Positions 37,340-47,787 of a stretch of 64,000 nucleotides of DNA are shown one piece after another (position 1 is the stretch's first letter; the number at the start of each line of letters is the position of its first letter). Both the position numbers and the translations under genes were made by a program. The DNA comes from Neurospora intermedia (taxonomy: Eukaryota > Ascomycota > Sordariomycetes > Sordariales > Sordariaceae). The stretch covers positions 2,418,001 through 2,482,000 of the forward strand of contig BTPP01000006.1 of the NCBI GenBank assembly GCA_037102815.1. The letters are read 5' to 3'. The notes under the pieces were generated by a model, which saw nothing but the letters and a program-made list of their open reading frames with translations, was not told the origin of the DNA and did not search any database.

Positions 37340-38329
37340 CTAACCCTCATACCCCTCCTCCTCCTCCTCCTTCGCCTTCCTCCTCCCCTCCCAAAACCCC
37401 TTCCCATAACTAACCACCACCTCCTCCCCCCTCGCAACCCCTACCTCCCTCGCCCTTCCCACAGCCTTCTTCCCCGCTGGCAGGACATAGACCGCCATCG
37501 TCCTTTCTTGCCTTTGCGGATCCCAGACCACCTTGAACTCGGCATTCGGCCGCTTCATGAAAAGTTCTTCTTTCTTGGTTTGGGGTTGATACCCCGGTGG
37601 AAAGGCAGGGTTGGGCACGCCGCGGTAGTCATTGACGAAACGGGCTTCGTTGCCGCACCGCGCGGCGTCGATGGCGAGGTCGAGGGCGTGGTCGAGCCAG
37701 AGGTCGTAGTCGGATTGTTTGTAGTTGTATTTGACCTGTTCTCCTTCCTCTTCTTCTTCCTCCACCATTTGCTTCGCTTCATCTGTCTTTCCATCCTCAC
37801 CACCCTCATCACCCTCATCACCTTCCTCCTCTTCTTTGCTAGGAGGAAAAACTAACCCCCCACCCCACTCCTCCCCGCCAGGATGAATCTCCCCCAAGTA
37901 CCTGACTACCAACTCTCCTGGCTTCAAGTCCCTCGCGGCAAACAGACCTGCTTGGCCACAAGCTGGATGTCGCTTGTCGGTGATGGGCAAGATGACTGCC
38001 TTTGTGGATGGTCCTGCGACATAATCGGCTGATAACTCGTCGAGCGGCTCGATGGAATCTGCTGGTGGTCGAGTACGAAGGGCTGAGTAGTGGGAGGGGG
38101 TGAGGAGGGGAGAGAAGAGAGGGGCGGTGAGGTAGGGGAGGTTGGAAGGCCAGTTTAGGGGGAGGGTGCCGCAGGGGGAGGTTGTTGGGAGGGGTGGTGC
38201 TGCTTGTGGTTTTGCCGTTGGGGGTGGTGGTTTGCGCAGTTGGGGCTTTGGAGGTTTTGGTCCCTTTGGCTTTCCGCCTGGGTGGGATTTCTTGGTAATG
38301 GATTTTTGTTTTGTTTCTTTTGGTGCCAT
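37340..38329 (-). CDS. SET-domain protein (putative lysine methyltransferase)
   Basis: A single exon of 329 aa beginning at an ATG. Residues 1-60 are Lys/Pro-rich and basic. SET landmarks appear in order: QAGLFAARDLKPGELVVRYLGE (126-147, compare the GxGxxA/YxGE region), LAIDAARCGNEARFVND (218-234), and EEVVVSYGKGFW (302-313, compare ExxxDYG). The usual RFxNHxC is replaced by RFVNDYR (230-236), and no post-SET cysteine cluster is visible. An acidic Glu/Asp/Gly loop (165-198) interrupts the domain and a Glu-rich tail ends it. The family methylates lysines in histones or other proteins using S-adenosylmethionine. Substrate and activity cannot be assigned. It lies divergently from the gene at 39676. 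Confidence 0.83.
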   Translation of the reverse strand: MAPKETKQKSITKKSHPGGKPKGPKPPKPQLRKPPPPTAKPQAAPPLPTTSPCGTLPLNWPSNLPYLTAPLFSPLLTPSHYSALRTRPPADSIEPLDELSADYVAGPSTKAVILPITDKRHPACGQAGLFAARDLKPGELVVRYLGEIHPGGEEWGGGLVFPPSKEEEEGDEGDEGGEDGKTDEAKQMVEEEEEEGEQVKYNYKQSDYDLWLDHALDLAIDAARCGNEARFVNDYRGVPNPAFPPGYQPQTKKEELFMKRPNAEFKVVWDPQRQERTMAVYVLPAGKKAVGRAREVGVARGEEVVVSYGKGFWEGRRKAKEEEEEGYEG

Positions 38330-39675
38330 TTTCCAATGACGCGATGAGGCCTGCTTGCTCTCTCCGCGATGAAAGACGGTGTTGTTTGTTTTGGGTATTT
38401 TAGTTGCCTGGTGTTACCTGCGGTGTCGAAGTATCTTACTGTGATGATGAAATTTTGGAGGGCGTATTTTGCCGTCATTCGTGCTTATCGGTAGTAATTA
38501 TCACGAGCCTTGCTTGTTGGTTCCGTTACATTCAATACTGTTGGAATTGTAGAGTGTGTAGAGTGATTGCCCGTTTCCCCTCCATACAAATAATTTCCGA
38601 CACCTCCACATACACAATTCCCGGCATTAAGAGAGCGTATCCTATAATTCCAACAATATGACACAAGTCAAACGGCCAATGGGGCGTAACAATGAGACAT
38701 TCAGTTGGTGCCAGGATTTCGGGTCAATTGAACGTTGTGCCCCCATACTCCAGGGTTCATGTGCAATTCCGAAGCCAGGTACAGTACAGCGGCCGAGTTC
38801 TCGAATAATGTTGGCGTGTCTGGTTCGCACAGTCTGGTGCCGAGGGGTTCCATTGTCAGCTTACATGTTTCCTCGCTTGTTTCCGTTGTTTGAAATGACG
38901 CAAATTGGGATGGCGATCTCCCGAACAGTGTGGTCCGGGAACCAATCTGGGAGCTGGAGAGTGTGGATTTCATATAGTGCCTGGACTCATATTATCCGGC
39001 TATCCAAGAAAATTTCTTAAAATTTTAGGTTCTTGAATTCCTGTGATGTTCTGCAATGCAATGAAAGTGGAACAAGGAAGAAGGAGGGGAACCTTCCTCA
39101 CGGTGTTGCCCGGTTCGGGTCGGTAATGCAACGCGAAATACCGTCTTGACAAAGGTACCTTACATTACGCTAGGCCAAGACCAACACAGACCGGGCAAGG
39201 GGGCCCCGGAAAGCGGCTCCGTAGGGCACAGAAGGCGCTGACCAGGGCCACTTCTAGTGGGTGGTATTAGCGCCTGGAGCCCCAGCTCTACCCGCAACTA
39301 CACCCGTCGAGTTAGCCGCACTTGGACGTCCCCCAGACGACGTCTACCTCATCGACCCCCTCAACGACGTTGCTCTGTCTCTTCACTTTTCTTATTTCTT
39401 CCAGGTTCCAACCGAGAGTTTGCGAGGGAATCTTTCCCGATGGCGCCCTGCGCTTGCTAGACGACCGAATACCCCCTATTCAGTTACGAAATACGACGGC
39501 ATCGAACAACGATTCAACACTGCATCCCTCGACCGCATAACCCTCCCGAGCCGAGAGGCGAGACACGAGACGCGCCGCGTACCCAGCTGTCTGAGCTTAT
39601 TGCACCACTTGATACGCGCCCATTATACTTAGGGACCGAGCCAATTTTGCCCCAATCACGCGACACCTCAAACAA
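38330..39675. promoter_or_regulatory. Divergent intergenic region between the SET gene and the 39676 gene
   Basis: This 1.35-kb region separates two genes transcribed outwards, so it must hold both promoters. Open frames of up to about 120 codons occur on both strands with no recognisable product. The last 400 bp are C-rich and suit a 5' leader for the plus-strand gene. Confidence 0.45.
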
Positions 39676-42185
39676 ATGGAAGAAGAGTCGAGAATGGCGG
39701 ACGTGGACAGGTTCATGGACGATGTGGCGGTGATTGACGACAACAGCAGCAGCAAAGAGGAGGCGGACACCGCAGCGACAAGTAGTACGACCAACACCAA
39801 CAACAACAAAAGCGGGGGCCTTGGAGCTGGATCTGGTTTCTTGACCAAAACAAGATCCCTTTCGGACGGCGGCGCAAAGGAAACACCAAAGCTCTCGCCA
39901 GCACCGCACATCTTCTGCGATCCGCGACGAAAGTCCCAGGATGATATTGCCATCCGGGATAAAGAACGAGGGGCAGACGGCAACGCTTTCTCTGCGCAAC
40001 AACCATCAACTCCCGTCCGCGCGGGGTTCGCAGTCAGAGGCCTAGCGCTGCAACTACCCCAGCTTCCACTTGGTGAAGGTGATGCGGCACTCCTTTCAGG
40101 TTATGCATCTCTCCAACAGCCGCAGCACGTGGATATCAACAACCTGAATGCCACCACTCCACCGTTGGCGCTTTCACAAGCCCCTTCCCAGTCCCAGTTG
40201 CATTCCCATCAACCACCCCCATCCCACCCTGCGGGAGCGCCCGCCTCCGCCTCCACCCCCTCCACCTACGTCAAACCCGCCGCCCCTGCCCCGCTCTCAC
40301 CAAAGCTTGACCATTCTCACATCTACGCCTCGCCCTCGCCAAACATCTTACCCCGTCGGTCACGCGGCCTAGACTTTAGCCGTGCAGCCACCACCCTTCA
40401 CCATTCCACCGTCGTTGACCAGGCCTCGCCCAGCTCTTCTCCCACCATTGGCTCGAGGGCCATGAACATCCCCGCCGGTCCTGGTCGCTGGCCCGGCGAC
40501 CAAGGCACCGCCATGGAGCAGACGTCAAGCTCGCTGTGGTCCCTCATGGCCAACAACCGCGGCCACGAGCGTGCGCATGTCTCGAGCTCCCTGGGCAGTC
40601 AGGCTCCCCATGCCCTACTCACCGACACCTCGTCTAGCTCGGACGACGACGACCTTATGGACGAGGACATGGAGGAGCCCATTGTTACCACGCCCTCAGC
40701 AAACAAGATGGCCATGGGCGGGCAACACCCATGGATGCCTGGTGGCAGCTCGCCAGCAGTCAACAATCTACTAAGTTTCCAGCAACGTCAGCGCAGGAAG
40801 CAGCCAAAGAGCCGGAAACACAAAACACCGCTGGGTTTGGGCTTCCATCCGACCACACCCATGGGTGCAGCCATGTCCATGTCTCCGCCACAAGGCTTGG
40901 ACGGCCCGCAGCCGAGGAGGGAGAGCATCAGCTGGGCGGCCAATCAGCTACACATCTCCGGCAGTGAGAGCGACGATCCTAGCAGGCAGCTTGAAGCGGT
41001 CGACAGCCCGTCCCGACCAGGAGTCATCCGGCGGACTGTGACCCGTCATAGGGGAAACTTGCTGGTACGTGGCACTATTCTCACTACTTTTCTTGCTCGC
41101 TATTGACATGGACTAACCGTAAATACCTAGCCCAAGACCAAGGGTTTTGCCCGCATCCGCGCTGCCCTTCTCGAGGAGAGCGCACCTATCGATGCCGAAG
41201 TCAAGCGTGAAGCCGAAGTTGTCCGACAAGTACGGGAGAGCGACATGGATCTAGAACCCAGGTTACCAATCTCCGCTTTAACCAGTCCGAACCTGATGCC
41301 GACCCATGACAGCATGGACGATGTCGACGCGATGATGATGGACTCGAATGGAAGCAGCAGTGGCAACGGCAACACCACGCCTGGTGGCATTCCCGGTGGC
41401 ATACCTGGCAGTAGTAGCTTCAAACAGCAGGTCCTGAAGAACTCTAAGGGCAAGATGTTTTGGGACACGTTTTCGGAGAGTGGGGCAAGCAGCAACGGGA
41501 TGCGAACACCGCCAAATTTTGGACTGCCGAGGGGCTCATCATCAGCCATGAGCATGGACGATATGAGCATGGACTCGCCATCTTCGAGATCCGAGAGCCA
41601 ACTGAGGCAAGGCCCTACGCCTTTTGTTCTACCGCCATCCGGGAATCCGGCAACCACTTCATCATCTTCATCTACCACATTAGCCAGCACAAGCTTTCCG
41701 GGCGCCGCGAATGGTGTTCCCACGGCAGCCGAAATTACGCGCCGAATCAACAACAAGCGACGCCGAGATGACGACCTCGACCCGATGAGTTTCAAACGAC
41801 GAGCCGTCAGCCCCGGAATGGGCTCACCGATCTTGCAGAGCCCAATGCAGAGGGACCTAGCACCCTGGGGCCCGAGTTCATCACGACCGGGTAGTGTGAA
41901 TGGGGATGGGGTCAGGCAACAACACGAAAATCTTCAAAATGGGACTATGGTGGTGGGAGGAGCTACTACGCCAGTCCATGGAAGACCCAGTTTCAGCACA
42001 GGCAAAAGGGTCGGGCTCCAAGGCATGGTGGACACCAATGATGGGATCACACGACTCAGCATTGAGTAAGCGAATAACCGATCTTGCTGACGCCATGGTT
42101 CGCCAGATTGAAGGAAAGAGATTTACAAGATATGAATACAAGCGACGCAACACCATGGAAGGGTCATGGCCGTAGCAGAAAATAA
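39676..42185 (+). CDS. Conserved fungal protein of unknown function, Ser/Pro-rich
   Basis: Model: 39676-41064, 41131-42065, 42107-42185, giving 800 aa. Intron 1 has a clear GACTAAC branch site before its TAG acceptor. Intron 2 is only 41 nt; if it is retained, the protein stops at 42069. Most of the protein is low-complexity, but three islands look conserved: RRSRGLDFSRAATTLHHST, the basic segment QQRQRRKQPKSRKHKTPLG, and RRTVTRHRGNLLPKTKGFAR followed by IRAALLEESAPIDAEVKREA (spanning the first splice junction). There is an acidic DSSSSDDDD stretch, and a basic RRINNKRRRDDDLDPMSFKR motif that could serve as a nuclear signal. I recognise this arrangement as shared among filamentous fungi but know no function; nuclear location is inferred. 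Confidence 0.8.
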
Positions 42186-43372
42186 GGCCGGAACACAAGA
42201 TACACGCATGGATTGATGAACAACTTTGGGAACAAGCAGCCCTGAGCATAGCGCCCATAATCAGCGTTCTGAAGCAGTTAACATAGGACCTGCAGCCGAT
42301 CGACTGACTTGAGAAAACACATCTTCTTTGGTCCTTTAACAAGGTAGGACTCAAGAGACAGGGAGTAACAGGAAGATCCCCACGAAATAGAACGGGGTTG
42401 TATAAGTGGTATACACATGATGCTTGGAAGAGAGCATCGGTATTTCTTTACCGGGAAGTCTGCGAAAAGTATCACACTACGTTGTTTGAAGGCAGTTTAG
42501 ACTTGGCCGTCATTTGTGGACTTGGTCTGGTGTGAAGCCCCGAGTCTATCCGGTGGCTGGGTTGGAATTTGATAGCGCATCAGTTCCATTCTACTTATTC
42601 AGGAGAGCATAGGGGATAAAGAGCCTCTCGATGACATCATCAACTTGATCATGACATCTCTTTGAATGTGATAACACTATGACATGGTGGATTGCCGACA
42701 TGGGTGAGTAGACTAGGGGGCAGAGAAAACTTGGCGCTTCGAGACCCCTACTCTACACTTTTGATACGTCAGATATGGGTTAGGGTTGTGTACTTCCCTT
42801 GCCAAGCAAGCCTAACTTCACGATAACACCCCTGAAGTGTGTAACACAACCAACACCCCCTTTCCTGAATCAACACTAACCGAGACTACCCGCCGCGGAT
42901 CGCTGCCGTCAAACCGATCTGATCATGATCATCTCGATGGAATGGAGCCTCCTCGTGAAGGCTTTCCCAATAGAGCAATCTTACAAATCCAATTCTGGCA
43001 GTGTACACTATGCTTTGTAAGTCGCCCCAGTCCAAGACCGTCGGTTGTCAAGTCAACGACGTCATTTCCACGCGCTAACAGCCAACTCCAACTTGTTTGC
43101 TGTTAGGGACATCACAACAAGCAGCATCATATGCAAGGCCGTTACAGGCCACCAGCAGATATAAATACATTTCTGTTCTTCGTTTTCAGTCGCGAGCATC
43201 ACTACATCTTCATTTTCATCTTTTACTATCATAATAACAATCATCTCAGGACGACAAAGGATCTCTTTGATTCCAGGCACTATCAGACCTTAGCAACAAC
43301 CACAAGTCTTATCACTTACACGAAACCCACCCTTATCACAACAACAACAACAACAACCAACCAACATTCAAA
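42186..43372 (+). promoter_or_regulatory. Intergenic region and promoter of the alcohol dehydrogenase gene
   Basis: The first part is the 3' flank of the upstream gene; the second is the promoter and leader of the dehydrogenase. A TATAAATA box lies at about 43160-43167. The leader just before the start codon contains a CAA-rich tract (about 43338-43372), typical of highly expressed fungal genes. Confidence 0.55.
43160..43167 (+). promoter_or_regulatory. Probable TATA box of the alcohol dehydrogenase gene
   Basis: TATAAATA about 205 bp upstream of the ATG, followed by a CT- and CAA-rich leader. Position and sequence suit a core promoter; no start-site data are available. Confidence 0.55.
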
Positions 43373-44535
43373 ATGGGCTACCCAGAGACTTTCGAGGGCT
43401 TCGTCGTTGACTCGCCCAAGACCTGGAACCAGTTCCACCGCCACGAGCTGAAGCCCAAGCCTTTTGGCGATGACGACATCGACGTCCAGATCGAGTGCTG
43501 CGGTGTGTGCGGTTCCGACATTCACACCGTAACCGGCGGCTGGGGTGACTTCGAGGGTCCTCTCTGTGTCGGCCATGAGGTTGTCGGCAAGGCCATCAAG
43601 GTCGGCAAGAACGTGACCGAGATCAAGCAGGGCGACCGCGTCGGTGTTGGTGCCCAGGTGTGGTCCTGCCTCAAGTGCGATGTCTGCAAGAGCAAGAACG
43701 AGCAGTACTGCCCTCACATGGTTGGTATGTGTTTACCCTCGTCCCCCCTTTTACTGAACCTTTCGAGCGCAACGTTAACAAAGACTTACTAGACACCTAC
43801 AACGCCAACTACGAAGACGGCTCCACCGCCCACGGCGGCTGGGCCTCTCACATCCGCGCCCACCAGTACTTCACCTTCAAGATCCCCGACGCCATCCCCT
43901 CCCACCTCGCCGCGCCCCTCCTCTGCGCCGGCATCACCACCTACTCCCCGCTTGTGCGCGCCAACGTCGGCCCCGGCAAGACCGTCGGCATCATCGGCGT
44001 CGGCGGTCTCGGCCACCTAGGCATCCAGTGGGCGCGCGCCCTAGGCGCCGAGGTGCACGTGCTCACGCACTCTGCCTACAAGGCCGACGACGCCAAGGCC
44101 CTGGGCGCGCAAAACGTCATTGTCACGGGCGACGACGAGAAGTGGGCCGAGCCGTACAAGTTCAAGTTTGATTTCCTGCTCAACTGCGCCGACGCGACGC
44201 ACAAGTTCGACATGAAGACGTACCTCTCGGTGCTCAAGGTGGGCGGCGAGTTCCACATGTGCGGCATCCCCGACAAGCCGCTGCCCCCGCTCGAGGTGCT
44301 GGCGTTCATGCAGAACGGCGCCAAGTTGTCGGCCAACCACTTGGGTAACCACCAGGAGATGAAGGCCATGTTGCAGCTGGCGGCCGACAAGGGCATCGTG
44401 CCCAAGGTGGAGACGGTGCAGCTGGGAGAGGATGGCTGCAAGGAGGCGGTGGAGAGGGTCAAGGAGGGCAACAAGGTGCATTACCGCCTTACTTTGACGG
44501 GCTTTGACAAGGTTTTTGGAAAGGTTGAGTACTAA
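43373..44535 (+). CDS. Zinc- and NADP-dependent alcohol dehydrogenase (ADH6/CAD type)
   Basis: Model: 43373-43724 and 43793-44535 (phase 1), 364 aa, the usual family length. Catalytic-zinc ligands are C46 (in CGVCGSDIH) and H68-E69 (GHE); structural-zinc cysteines are C99, C102, C105 and C113. The Rossmann motif GVGGLGHLGIQWA follows near residue 190. The N-terminal 45 residues and the spacing match the yeast Adh6/Adh7 and cinnamyl-alcohol-dehydrogenase branch, which reduce aldehydes to alcohols with NADPH in the cytosol. Physiological substrates are broad and cannot be read from sequence. G+C at third positions is very high and the leader is CAA-rich, which suggests strong expression. The ATG lies in a good context (AAAATGGGC). 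Confidence 0.95.
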
Positions 44536-44917
44536 ATTAGTATGGTGATTTAGAGGTAAATGGGTGGATGGATGGAGTTGCTGGCGTGTTTGGGGGGGAG
44601 ATACCCGGTGTGTTGTTAGGTTACGATTGATCGCTGCTAGCGAGGCGCTGGACATATAATTGATGAGTTATGATAATAATAATCACATTCTCCAGAATAC
44701 TGTTCTTCTTACGCAGCTAATACATTGAGTTATACATTGAGTGTCTTGTGAGAACCAACTAATTGTTTCTAGCTGGCGACCTCCGATTTCTCAAAAGTTC
44801 ACTTGACTTGTTCTGACAATTCCCCAAGGTCTCAATTTACTCGGTACGTCTCAAAGCAGCTTGGAAGGTTCAATGGTGTCCTGGTTGCTGGCGGGGTATT
44901 TTAGGTGCCCTTCTTCT

Positions 44918-44969
<52 letters not shown>

Positions 44970-45228
44970 AGAGGTACAGAATGGATGTACGAATTTGACA
45001 AGTTGTCAAGTAAAGGTGCAGCACTAATCCTCCGTGGGGATATGCCCGGCATGCTTTATGCCTCGAACAAAAAATGAAATGCAGTACGTTAGCAATCGTT
45101 GTACAATATTTTTGGGGGGGAAGTACCTGGACGAAGCCATCAGCAGAACTGTAATCTGTGCAGTGGTGGCCTTTAGCTACTGACTACGCCAACAAGCATG
45201 TATCTGCTCTCACCGCCCCCTTATCCAG
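44536..45228. other. 3' flank of the dehydrogenase gene with a 49-nt poly-T tract
   Basis: AT-rich terminator-like DNA with no gene supported. It contains one long homopolymer, annotated separately. Confidence 0.5.
44919..44967. repeat. Poly-T homopolymer, 49 nt
   Basis: An uninterrupted run of T (A on the minus strand), unusually long for this kind of genome. It could be a retroposed poly-A relic on the minus strand, a simple slippage product, or partly an assembly-length artefact. Confidence 0.9.
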
Positions 45229-45525
45229 GAGACCAAGAAGGTTATTGAATGTGAACATTCGCTACTCGTCTCTCTATCGCTGGAGCCCCAAAAGCGAGTA
45301 GAAGACCGGGGTGGGTGCAACTTTGCTCTCAAATTTGGGCACATGAGGAAGGAGCTCGATTTAGATGAATTCCACAACTGGGACAACCATGTTACAAAGC
45401 TCATCAGTAAAAAGTATTTGTTTGGTACTGTCTTTGCTGTTTCAGAACATGAACTTTCGGCACCGAGCAAGATGCGTGCTCAGCAGCGTAAAGCCAAATA
45501 TGCACATAGCACCCAGCCGTGCTAA
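45229..45525 (+). CDS. Possible partial or relic gene (coding-like exons)
   Basis: An acceptor-like pyrimidine tract ending TTATCCAG (to 45228) is followed by an open frame that reads ETKKVIECEHSLLVSL... and later MRKELDLDEFHNWDNHV. A 39-nt stretch (45407-45445) with GT-AG ends and a strong TTTCAG acceptor could be spliced or retained without frame change. The frame stops at 45525. No start codon lies upstream in frame and no domain is recognised. It may be the end of a gene whose 5' exons I cannot find, or a decayed copy. Confidence 0.25.
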   Translation, partial: ETKKVIECEHSLLVSLSLEPQKRVEDRGGCNFALKFGHMRKELDLDEFHNWDNHVTKLISKKYLFGTVFAVSEHELSAPSKMRAQQRKAKYAHSTQPC

Positions 45526-45879
45526 GTGTCACAATGAAAAGACCTGCTCACACTTACGGCTACCTGTACCTAGGTAATCTCGCCCAGCTTGATTGATCAA
45601 GGCAGACCAAGTTATAGCTTTCTGTGGTGCTTCCAACGTACATTTGTCGCCACCAAATGCCAGTTACGGACCTCCGATCCTGGACCAAATAACTTGAAAC
45701 CATGCTGAGCAGCATTGTGCGGTTCTCGAGGCACTGCAGTCATGAGATACTGATCAGAAACTGTCGCGGCATCGGAACTCCATGAGAGGTTGAAGTGCCT
45801 TGATTCTGCATCAGCAGTATTTCTCATCCTGATAAAAGCCTGCAGAATCTTGATGTATAGAGGTATGTATGCACAAGTA

Positions 45880-46111
45880 CCCTAGGTAGAATTTAGTCGT
45901 CTCAACCAAGGACAACTACCGCAATGACTCCCCAGACTGGGTTTTGGGACATGCCAGATGCACCACAGGCAACCTTCTCGATTATCAAGAACACGGACAC
46001 CTCAAAATTGAGGAGTTACCTGGCTTTATCAAGAGTGCATCGATCTGTCATGCTGCCACGCTACGCGAGTTGAGTGAAAAACTGCATATCCTGAGAAAGC
46101 CTGAGGACTGG
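45880..46111 (+). CDS. Possible orphan exon
   Basis: One frame is open for about 75 codons and ends exactly at a good donor (GTGAGT at 46112). Pieces of the translation are KDNYRNDSPDWVLGHARCTT and ELPGFIKSASICHAATLREL. The amino-acid composition and donor are gene-like, but there is no start codon in frame. The next good acceptor in phase would lead into the leader of the 46292 gene, which I doubt. Function unknown. Confidence 0.25.
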
Positions 46112-46291
46112 GTGAGTGGTTGATTGTAACCAAGTGTAGAGGTATTAATACCCTTGTGTCCCTTGCACCAAGAAGGCATTGCTTTCTGTCCTGCTATCAT
46201 TCAGTATCATCACCCACATACCTACGACCAAATTACCTTCAAAGTCACATCAATCAAAGCCTGTCTCTTTCGTACCTACCTACAAATCAAA

Positions 46292-46774
46292 ATGGCCACA
46301 GGACATGAACGTTACATCGACGACTATGAGTCCGGAGTCAAGTCCGGGCGCATAGCTGAACCGCCACGCCGGCTGATGAAGTTCATTGACATAATATACG
46401 AGATACAGAACCACACGTGCATCCTTTCTGCGAGAGTGAAGGAGTTAAGAGTTGCGACACCGGCCACGGCTTCCCGTGGAGAGGCCCAGAGGATTTTCGA
46501 CCAGTTTATCGATCCTCTTGGGGAGAGCCTTAGGTATCTCCTCGACATCGTACAGACCGCTTATGTTGACTTCCATTTTGCACGTCTCCGTGCCAGGAGA
46601 AGTGGGTCGCCGCCCGAAGTCCTCAGGAGTCTGGATAATTTGGAGGCTCTATGGAGGGAAGCAATAGAGGAGGCCGAGGACGTGCTGGACGCGGCTCGAG
46701 ACGACTTGAAGTACCACTTCGCGGCTTATGGAGTGGTGTGCGGCCTGAACCCTATCTTGGAAGAGCATGATTAA
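46292..46774 (+). CDS. Small helical hypothetical protein
   Basis: 160 aa from an ATG in good context (TCAAAATGGCC), just after a leader with ACCTACCTAC repeats. It starts MATGHERYIDDYESG. The frame is also open upstream, but that part reads like leader sequence. The protein is mostly charged, predicted helical, with no signal peptide, membrane segment or recognised domain; only two cysteines occur, apart from one near the C-terminus. A strong donor (GTAAGT, 46779) and acceptor (GTGGCAG, about 46850) lie just after the stop, so the transcript may have an intron in its 3' UTR. Unknown function, possibly lineage-restricted. Confidence 0.55.
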   Translation: MATGHERYIDDYESGVKSGRIAEPPRRLMKFIDIIYEIQNHTCILSARVKELRVATPATASRGEAQRIFDQFIDPLGESLRYLLDIVQTAYVDFHFARLRARRSGSPPEVLRSLDNLEALWREAIEEAEDVLDAARDDLKYHFAAYGVVCGLNPILEEHD

Positions 46775-47787
46775 GGCTGTAAGTAACTTTTCTGATTTCC
46801 CGTCCAAGTATCTTGAGCTTCGTGACTAATAATCTCTCGTGTGGCAGACGGTTGCATGTGATCCACCAGACTCGATCGGTCCCCAACTCATCGCTCAACC
46901 GCCTCGCTCATCATCGGGAGGACAGGATGAACTTCCCTTGTCCTCGACCTCGCTCAACGAAGACAACATGGTGCACTCACCACCCTGGACCCCCTTTCCC
47001 ATGTCATCAAACACGTCGACTGAGCAAACTCGTTGCTGCTACTTGACCGCGGAGTAAGGTCAAACCTTTACAAAGCCATCCGGTGTGCGGTGATGCGAGC
47101 CAGGTCGCTACCTCGACAACCCGGCCCAAGACGACCGGCCATTTCGCGAAGTTGGTCACCTCGATACTGCCCTTCTGGTCCTTAACAACAATGGTCATAG
47201 GTACGCCTTACAAGAACGTCCCGGCTACCGTGGCTCCGGCAACTCCATATGTCTCGGTCTGGACTCTCGGCCGAGTTGCTCGAGGAGGTTCAGGGTCTCT
47301 GTTGTGACTGGGCTGGTTGGCTGCATCCCAAACCATCGTGATAGGAAACGATGATGAACAGGACAGGGAGAGACACAAGTGGGAAGACCATGCTCAAGCG
47401 TAGAGTATATATTTTTTTCTTTAGTCAGGGAAAAGCTAGTCGAGAGATGAATTCAAAGATATCTCCATGTGCCAAGAACAAGTGCTATGTTTGTATCATC
47501 CGTTTTTGGGATGTAAAGATACACCAACGTCAATAAAAGCCGTCGGAGTGTATTATACGGTATGGTATCAAGGGCAGCTGATTAGTCATCATTACATCAC
47601 GTGCTTTCGTGTCTTTACACAAACACGTTGCGTCATCGGGCATGAGAGGAACCGCGCAAAGCTGACAAAGACAACGACAATCAATCAACCACCGTCCCAC
47701 CTGTCTTGCCCGTCCAGTGATTTTTGGACTTGGTCAACTCACAGCGTCTGTCTTAATTGCTTTAACTCTTGCTCCAAACGTAACTAA
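46775..47787. other. Intergenic and upstream region of the Rad4-like gene
   Basis: This holds the 3' flank, with a possible UTR intron, of the small gene, then the promoter of the repair gene. A 72-codon frame at 46839-47057 has a protein-like composition but cannot be joined in frame to the upstream gene. No other gene is supported. Confidence 0.45.
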
